A stretch of 9,444 nt of DNA, taken from Candidatus Hecatellales archaeon. Its GTDB lineage: Archaea > Thermoproteota > Bathyarchaeia > Hecatellales > Hecatellaceae. The stretch is taken from the NCBI GenBank assembly GCA_003662305.1, contig QMXU01000031.1:1-9444 (forward strand). The letters are read 5' to 3'. Made by a program: the position numbers and the translations under genes. This document shows positions 6,355 to 9,444 of the stretch, piece after piece. The notes beneath the pieces were generated by a model. The model made no database searches. It saw only the letters and a list, made by a program, of their open reading frames with translations, and was not told where the DNA came from. The first letter of the stretch is position 1, and each line of letters starts with the position of its first letter.

Positions 6355-7431
6355 ATGAATAGAAAGGTGAACCTGTTGAACTCCTATGAGCGTGTCATGC
6401 TGGCGTTGGAAGGACGGTCCCTCCAAGTGGACAGGGTGCCATACGTGAACCCAACCATAACCGCCACCGTAGAGTTTATGGAGGCTGTGGGAGCCCAGTG
6501 GCCTGAAGTTCACCATAACCCTGAGCTGATGGCTGAGATGGCTTCAGCCGGCCTGAAGTTGGCTGGCTTAGACATGCTTACGGTTCCCTTCGACTTCATG
6601 GTGGAAGCTGAAGTTTTAGGGGCGCCCATAGACTTCATGGAGGAGCCTGCCAGCAGGGGTGTAATAATCTGGCCTATGGTGAAAACCTTCACGGTTAAGG
6701 AGCCTTCAGACGTTAAGCCTCCTCGAAGCGTGGAGGAAGTCGGAAGGATACCGGTGGTCACCCAGGCTATCAAGCTTTTAAAGAGCAGGTTTGAAGGGGA
6801 AACGCCTGTGAACGTGGTGATGAACGCCCCTTTCACCTGCGTAGGCTACTACCTTGTAAACCCTGCTGAATTTATGAAAGACCTCATCATGGACCCTGAG
6901 AAAATCAGAGGAATCCTGGAGGCTTCGGTTGAAACCTTCGTCAGGATAGCTCAGGTCTACGAGGAGGCTGGAGCAGACGTGATAACCTTCCATGACATGG
7001 GAGCCAGCACCGCGGTGATATCCCCCCAGCACTTTAAAGAATTCGCAGCCCCCCACCTGAAAAGACTGGCTGAAGCCGTGAAATGCAAGACCATTCTAAG
7101 CATCTGCGGTCCAAACCTAAGAATCATCAGGGAAATGGTGGAAGTGGGAGCCGACGCCATAGCCTTAGACGAGCGTACCTCCATCTTGGAAGCCAGAAAA
7201 CTTGCGGATGAAGCCAGGCGAGGCTACCCCATAGCAGGCAACATCTCCTCCAAGCTTCTGTCATCCGGAAGCCCTGAAGAAATTTCAAACGCAGTCAGGA
7301 AAGCTATAAGCGAAGGCGTGGACCTTGTGGCTCCGGGATGCGACCTTCTTCTTCAAACTCCAACCAGAAACCTGAGGGCTGCCGGGGAAGCCGTGGAGAA
7401 GTATGGCAGAAGAAGCCTTCCCTTCCGGTAA
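6355..7431 (+). CDS. URO-D/MtaA-family methyltransferase-like protein with altered zinc motif
   Basis: A TIM-barrel protein of the uroporphyrinogen decarboxylase / methylcobamide:coenzyme M methyltransferase (MtaA, MtbA, CmuA) family. Family features are the YERVMLALEGRSLQVDRVP opening, a VMNAPF strand, the PAEFMKDLIMDPE block (170-182), the FHDMGASTAVISPQHFKEF block (212-230), ADAIALDERTSILEA, and the LVAPGCDLLLQTP end (324-336). MtaA-type enzymes bind zinc through H-x-C plus a distant Cys. Here the sequence is LSICG (248-252): Ser249 takes the His place, while Cys251 and Cys329 are kept. Start choice is open: ATG 6355 has AAGGA directly abutting it, whereas TTG 6376 has AAGGTGA five bases upstream and gives the usual short N-terminus before YERV. 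No corrinoid protein or substrate methyltransferase gene lies within the window. Methyl transfer is plausible, but the substrate and activity are unknown; heme synthesis is unlikely. Confidence 0.87.
   Translation: MNRKVNLLNSYERVMLALEGRSLQVDRVPYVNPTITATVEFMEAVGAQWPEVHHNPELMAEMASAGLKLAGLDMLTVPFDFMVEAEVLGAPIDFMEEPASRGVIIWPMVKTFTVKEPSDVKPPRSVEEVGRIPVVTQAIKLLKSRFEGETPVNVVMNAPFTCVGYYLVNPAEFMKDLIMDPEKIRGILEASVETFVRIAQVYEEAGADVITFHDMGASTAVISPQHFKEFAAPHLKRLAEAVKCKTILSICGPNLRIIREMVEVGADAIALDERTSILEARKLADEARRGYPIAGNISSKLLSSGSPEEISNAVRKAISEGVDLVAPGCDLLLQTPTRNLRAAGEAVEKYGRRSLPFR
6364..6370 (+). promoter_or_regulatory. Ribosome binding site suggesting a TTG start at 6376
   Basis: AAGGTGA here matches the archaeal anti-Shine-Dalgarno well and lies five bases before TTG 6376, in frame with the methyltransferase-like gene. 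The upstream ATG at 6355 lacks a well-spaced site. Using TTG 6376 would shorten the protein by seven residues and give the family's usual beginning. Confidence 0.5.
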
Positions 7432-7452
7432 ACCAGCAGGTTTAAGCATTAT

Positions 7453-8325
7453 TTACGCCGTTGAAGCATGGGTTAAGCCCGTGAAGAGCCCTGCTAAGGC
7501 TTCAGCCAGCCCTTCCTTTGAATATTTAAGGTGGAGAGCAACCTCTTTTTTAGGCCGGACATAGAAGCCTCTCCTGCACCTTTCAACCCTGCTGAGAGCT
7601 GAGAGAGTTTCCAGGACTGAAGCCTCAAGCTTTTCCAGGTAGATGCCTAGGCCTGGATACGGGCAGCCGTCGCAGTCGTAGTTGCAGAATTCGCATAGGC
7701 TGTAGGTGGCCTCCAAGAGTTTAAGGGCTTTCTCATCGGAGCTTTCTCCCTCAACCTTTGAGGTTTTAACTTCCACCTTCCCTGCCTTCCTTTTAAGCGT
7801 GAAAAGCCTTCTTTCAAGCCTCCTTACGGCGGCTTCCACTTCAGCCCTGTTTCTAGCCCCTGTCAGCACGGCTTTCCCGTTGGAGAAGAGGAGGGCCACC
7901 GTTTTGGGGTTTTCCATCTGGTAGATTAGCCCTGGAAACTGTTCAGGCTCATAGATGGTTCCCGTCAGGGTTTTGGCAGCCTTCTCAAGGTTTATGGTAC
8001 GCTTAAAGTTTACGAGGGCCACCACATTCTGGATTTTCACTTTAGGCCTCTCTTTAAACGTAACCCCCTTCTCTCTGAGGCTTAAAACAAGCTTTTTAAC
8101 GGCTGTTCGAGCACCATACTCAGAGCTTGAACCTGTGCATATCATTTTTCCTGTGCTGAAGATTAGGTTGGCTGTCTTAGGTCTTCCAAGCTTTACAACA
8201 ACGCCTGGAAACCGGCTTCTAGAGCCTGAAACCGTTGGAAGAGCCTTCTTTACAGCTGAAAGGGGAAGCCTCTGCCTGAAATCCACAGAGGCAACCACAT
8301 TGCAGATTTTTATTTCAGCCTTCAT
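7453..8325 (-). CDS. tbp: TATA-binding protein with a cysteine-rich C-terminal extension
   Basis: Residues 1 to about 180 are the two-fold saddle of archaeal TBP, which binds the TATA box and recruits TFB. The four intercalating phenylalanines are kept: Phe39 in RFPGVV, Phe56 in LIFSTGK, Phe130 in QFPGLI and Phe147 in LLFSNGK. The paired DNA-contact asparagines are Asn9 (CNVVASV) and Asn100 (QNVVALV). The second-repeat stirrup YEPEQFPG, which meets TFB, is intact; the first-repeat stirrup reads GSRSRFPG and is unusual. Normal archaeal TBP is about 180-200 residues, but this one has 290. After a basic then acidic linker (about 178-198) it carries C211-x2-C214-x3-C218-x2-C221, then a helical stretch and a single Cys250. 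Such a motif could bind zinc or an Fe-S cluster. The ATG start has AGGTG seven bases upstream. It may be a second, specialised TBP; whether another copy exists lies outside the window. Confidence 0.93.
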   Translation of the reverse strand: MKAEIKICNVVASVDFRQRLPLSAVKKALPTVSGSRSRFPGVVVKLGRPKTANLIFSTGKMICTGSSSEYGARTAVKKLVLSLREKGVTFKERPKVKIQNVVALVNFKRTINLEKAAKTLTGTIYEPEQFPGLIYQMENPKTVALLFSNGKAVLTGARNRAEVEAAVRRLERRLFTLKRKAGKVEVKTSKVEGESSDEKALKLLEATYSLCEFCNYDCDGCPYPGLGIYLEKLEASVLETLSALSRVERCRRGFYVRPKKEVALHLKYSKEGLAEALAGLFTGLTHASTA

Positions 8326-8332
8326 CAGCTTA

Positions 8333-8337
8333 CACCT
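8333..8337 (-). promoter_or_regulatory. Shine-Dalgarno site of the TBP gene
   Basis: The minus strand reads AGGTG here, seven bases before ATG 8325, and supports that start. It implies a leadered transcript, consistent with the TATA-like element at 8375-8385. Confidence 0.55.
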
Positions 8338-8374
8338 GAAGGCTTAAAGGAGGCCCAGCCCGGCTTCCGCTAAT

Positions 8375-8385
8375 CTATTTTTTAC
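8375..8385 (-). promoter_or_regulatory. Probable TATA box of the TBP gene
   Basis: The minus strand reads GTAAAAAATAG. A start about 26 bases downstream, near 8354, would give a leader of about 29 bases containing the AGGTG site. A perfect palindrome ATAAGCTTAT at 8398-8407 lies just upstream of the box and may be a regulator site. Another TATA-like word, CTTTAAG near 8344-8350, is too close to the start for a leader that contains the AGGTG. Confidence 0.45.
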
Positions 8386-8432
8386 CCTTCATCCCCCATA
8401 AGCTTATCTTTAAGAGGTGACCTACGGAAAGA

Positions 8433-8518
8433 AATAATATATTAACGGAGCGTGAATAATATCTTTGGAAGCTTGCCGCAAAAAGGATAATTAAATGTCA
8501 GCCTCTCCAGGCTTGCCG
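8433..8518 (+). promoter_or_regulatory. Control region upstream of the V4R gene with paired short repeats and a TATA-like box
   Basis: AATAATAT occurs at 8433-8440 and 8455-8462, 22 bases apart (about two helical turns). GCTTGCCG occurs at 8471-8478 and 8511-8518, 40 bases apart. Between the latter pair, GATAATTAAATG at about 8486-8497 is the best TATA-like element for the V4R gene and predicts a start near 8518. The second GCTTGCCG would then overlap the transcription start. The arrangement looks like operator copies around a core promoter, but the words are short and could be chance. Confidence 0.4.
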
Positions 8519-8542
8519 TTCACTTGGGGGTAAAAATGGGTA

Positions 8543-9040
8543 ATGGCCAAGAAAAAACTTGAATTCGAAGTTGACGTGTCTGAAGGAAGAGTGGCCCTGG
8601 AAGGTGAAGACTGCATTATTTTTGACCTCGAAGGTTTTAAGGCTGTCCTTCTGGGGATGTGGGAGGTCTTCGGCTCAGGAGCCTACACCATCCTGCTTAC
8701 CGCTGGGAAGCACATGGGGAAAAGGCTGGCTGGAAACCTTAGAGGCAAGGGCTTTGAAAGCGATAGGGCTATGGTGGAAGCCTTCGTAAGCTCCGTAACC
8801 GAGGCGGGATGGGGAAGAATAGTAGCTGAAAACTTGACTGGTAAGGGTTTAACCGTTAAAGTTTACAATTTCGCCTTGTACCGGGGAGAGAGAAGCGGGG
8901 GGAGAGACTGCGCCTTCATTAAGGGAGTGATTTCAGGCTTCTTTTCAGCCCTTTGGAAGAAGGTTTCCTGCTCTGAAATCCGATGCATACTGGATGGAGA
9001 CGAATGCTGCGAGTTCAAAGTTGAGAGAGGAAGCGTCTGA
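8543..9040 (+). CDS. V4R-domain small-molecule/zinc-site protein
   Basis: A 165-residue protein made almost entirely of a V4R (4-vinyl reductase) domain, the ligand-binding fold also found in the sensor part of phenol-responsive activators such as MopR/DmpR and in BchJ. The C-terminal signature reads SCSEIRCILDGDECCEF (142-158). The MopR zinc site (Cys, Glu, Cys, Cys) can be aligned by spacing: Cys123 in GRDCAF, Glu145, Cys148 and Cys156, with Glu-to-Cys 3 and Cys-to-Cys 8 residues apart as in MopR. The central part (about 45-115) has the helices expected to form the ligand pocket. No DNA-binding or ATPase domain is fused, so it would act through a partner. ATG 8543 is preferred: an ATG seven bases upstream is out of frame and ends quickly, and GGGGGT lies upstream at 8526-8531. 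Five bases separate it from the membrane sensor gene, suggesting one operon. Confidence 0.88.
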   Translation: MAKKKLEFEVDVSEGRVALEGEDCIIFDLEGFKAVLLGMWEVFGSGAYTILLTAGKHMGKRLAGNLRGKGFESDRAMVEAFVSSVTEAGWGRIVAENLTGKGLTVKVYNFALYRGERSGGRDCAFIKGVISGFFSALWKKVSCSEIRCILDGDECCEFKVERGSV

Positions 9041-9045
9041 AAAAC

Positions 9046-9444
9046 TTGAAAACCTCTTCCAAAGCCTACGCAGTAAGCCTGTTCGGAATCGTAGCTATTA
9101 GCATAACACATGTTTTATGGTGGGAAAACGAGAGCCTTCTAAACCTATTCTCTGACGTCGTGATTCAAGCCTTATTTTCATCCTCACGGTTTCGGCTTTA
9201 ACCCTCGCATGGAAGTATGGGTGGACATGAAGAGAGACCATACTGAGGATATGGCTGCTGGCAAGCCAGTCCGTGCTTTTATGTTTTATAGGAGGAATAA
9301 TCTGGGTGGCTTACATATACTGGTTAGGCTTAACTTCCCCTTACCCTTCAATTGCAGACTGGTTTTTCCTGTGCCTCGGACTTGCCCTGATAACCGCTGG
9401 AAACCTGCCATTCTTTTCGACGGTTACCCTCAGCCTTAACCAGC
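9046..9444 (+). pseudogene. Membrane sensor (histidine-kinase-type N-terminal region), frameshifted and interrupted; 3' end outside window
   Basis: This stretch has no intact gene but encodes a clear multi-pass membrane protein across two frames. From TTG 9046 the first frame gives a helix (YAVSLFGIVAISITHVLWW) and the start of a second helix (NLFSDVVIQALF), then stops at TAA 9199-9201. Moving one frame at the TTTT run 9175-9178 continues that helix as ILTVSALTLAWKYGW. This frame meets TGA at 9228-9230, then stays open to the window end: RETILRIWLL, a third helix with FIGGIIWVAYIYW, then GLTSPYPSIADWFFLCLGLA. The PYPSIAD motif before a helix is typical of membrane domains at the N-terminus of archaeal and bacterial sensor histidine kinases. 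One extra T in the run and a CGA codon in place of TGA would restore a single frame reading WTRRET. It is either a recent pseudogene or an assembly/read error. Kinase domains would lie beyond the edge. Confidence 0.7.

Noticed and set aside
6355..7431. Calling this gene hemE (uroporphyrinogen decarboxylase)
   Set aside because: The two retained cysteines at SICG and APGC and the overall block pattern fit the MtaA/MtbA branch, and no heme or siroheme genes are nearby.
7955..8347. A 130-codon open frame antisense to the TBP gene
   Set aside because: It covers the conserved TBP saddle codons, has no recognisable motif, and is explained by the GC-rich third positions of the real gene.
9228..9230. 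TGA in the sensor gene as a selenocysteine codon
   Set aside because: No hairpin-like element was recognised, the position falls in a basic loop between helices where a selenocysteine makes little sense, and a frameshift nearby already marks the gene as damaged.
9209..9439. A 76-codon open frame with ATG on the plus strand
   Set aside because: Its protein looks like random low-order sequence, while the overlapping frame gives membrane helices and a PYPSIAD motif typical of sensor proteins, so this is a shadow of the broken sensor gene.

Overview
The window looks like a chromosomal segment of an archaeon, most likely an uncultivated Thermoproteota-type lineage of the Bathyarchaeia kind. The lineage is inferred. 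The domain assignment rests on a TATA-binding protein gene, an Ard1/NatA-like N-acetyltransferase of crenarchaeal type, a family 4 Fe-S uracil-DNA glycosylase, a COG1411-type HisA relative, TATA-like boxes upstream of genes, and several TTG starts with Shine-Dalgarno sites resembling AGGTGA. No rRNA, tRNA, CRISPR array or insertion sequence was seen.

Layout. 1-738 (+) is the 3' part of an M29-type metallo-aminopeptidase gene entering from the left. 784-1311 (-) is a RimI/Ard1-type acetyltransferase, divergent from a site-2-protease-like M50 membrane protease at 1436-2527 (+). That gene meets a degenerate LarA-family gene (2529-3791, -) tail to tail with one base between stop codons. 6309-2529 is a minus-strand run: small unknown protein, family 4 uracil-DNA glycosylase, stand-alone ThiI-like PP-loop protein, HisA-like barrel protein, then the LarA-like gene behind its own strong TATA box. 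A 45-base divergent promoter separates this run from a URO-D/MtaA-family methyltransferase-like gene (6355-7431, +). Convergent to that is a TATA-binding protein with an unusual cysteine-rich C-terminal extension (7453-8325, -). A 217-base divergent control region with short repeats follows, then a V4R-domain zinc-site protein (8543-9040, +). Five bases after it comes the start of a membrane sensor gene that is broken in this sequence by one frameshift and one TGA (9046-end).

How the genes may work together. The left half is mostly housekeeping: peptide turnover, N-terminal acetylation, regulated membrane proteolysis, repair of deaminated DNA, and a sulfur-transfer or cofactor-related pair. 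The right half is more distinctive. A TBP variant carrying a CxxCxxxCxxC motif is divergent from a V4R ligand-sensing protein and a membrane sensor, which suggests a possible signal-response locus; that is inference. Two enzymes of well-known families, LarA and MtaA, lack residues normally essential for their cofactor or zinc chemistry and may do something different from the family name.
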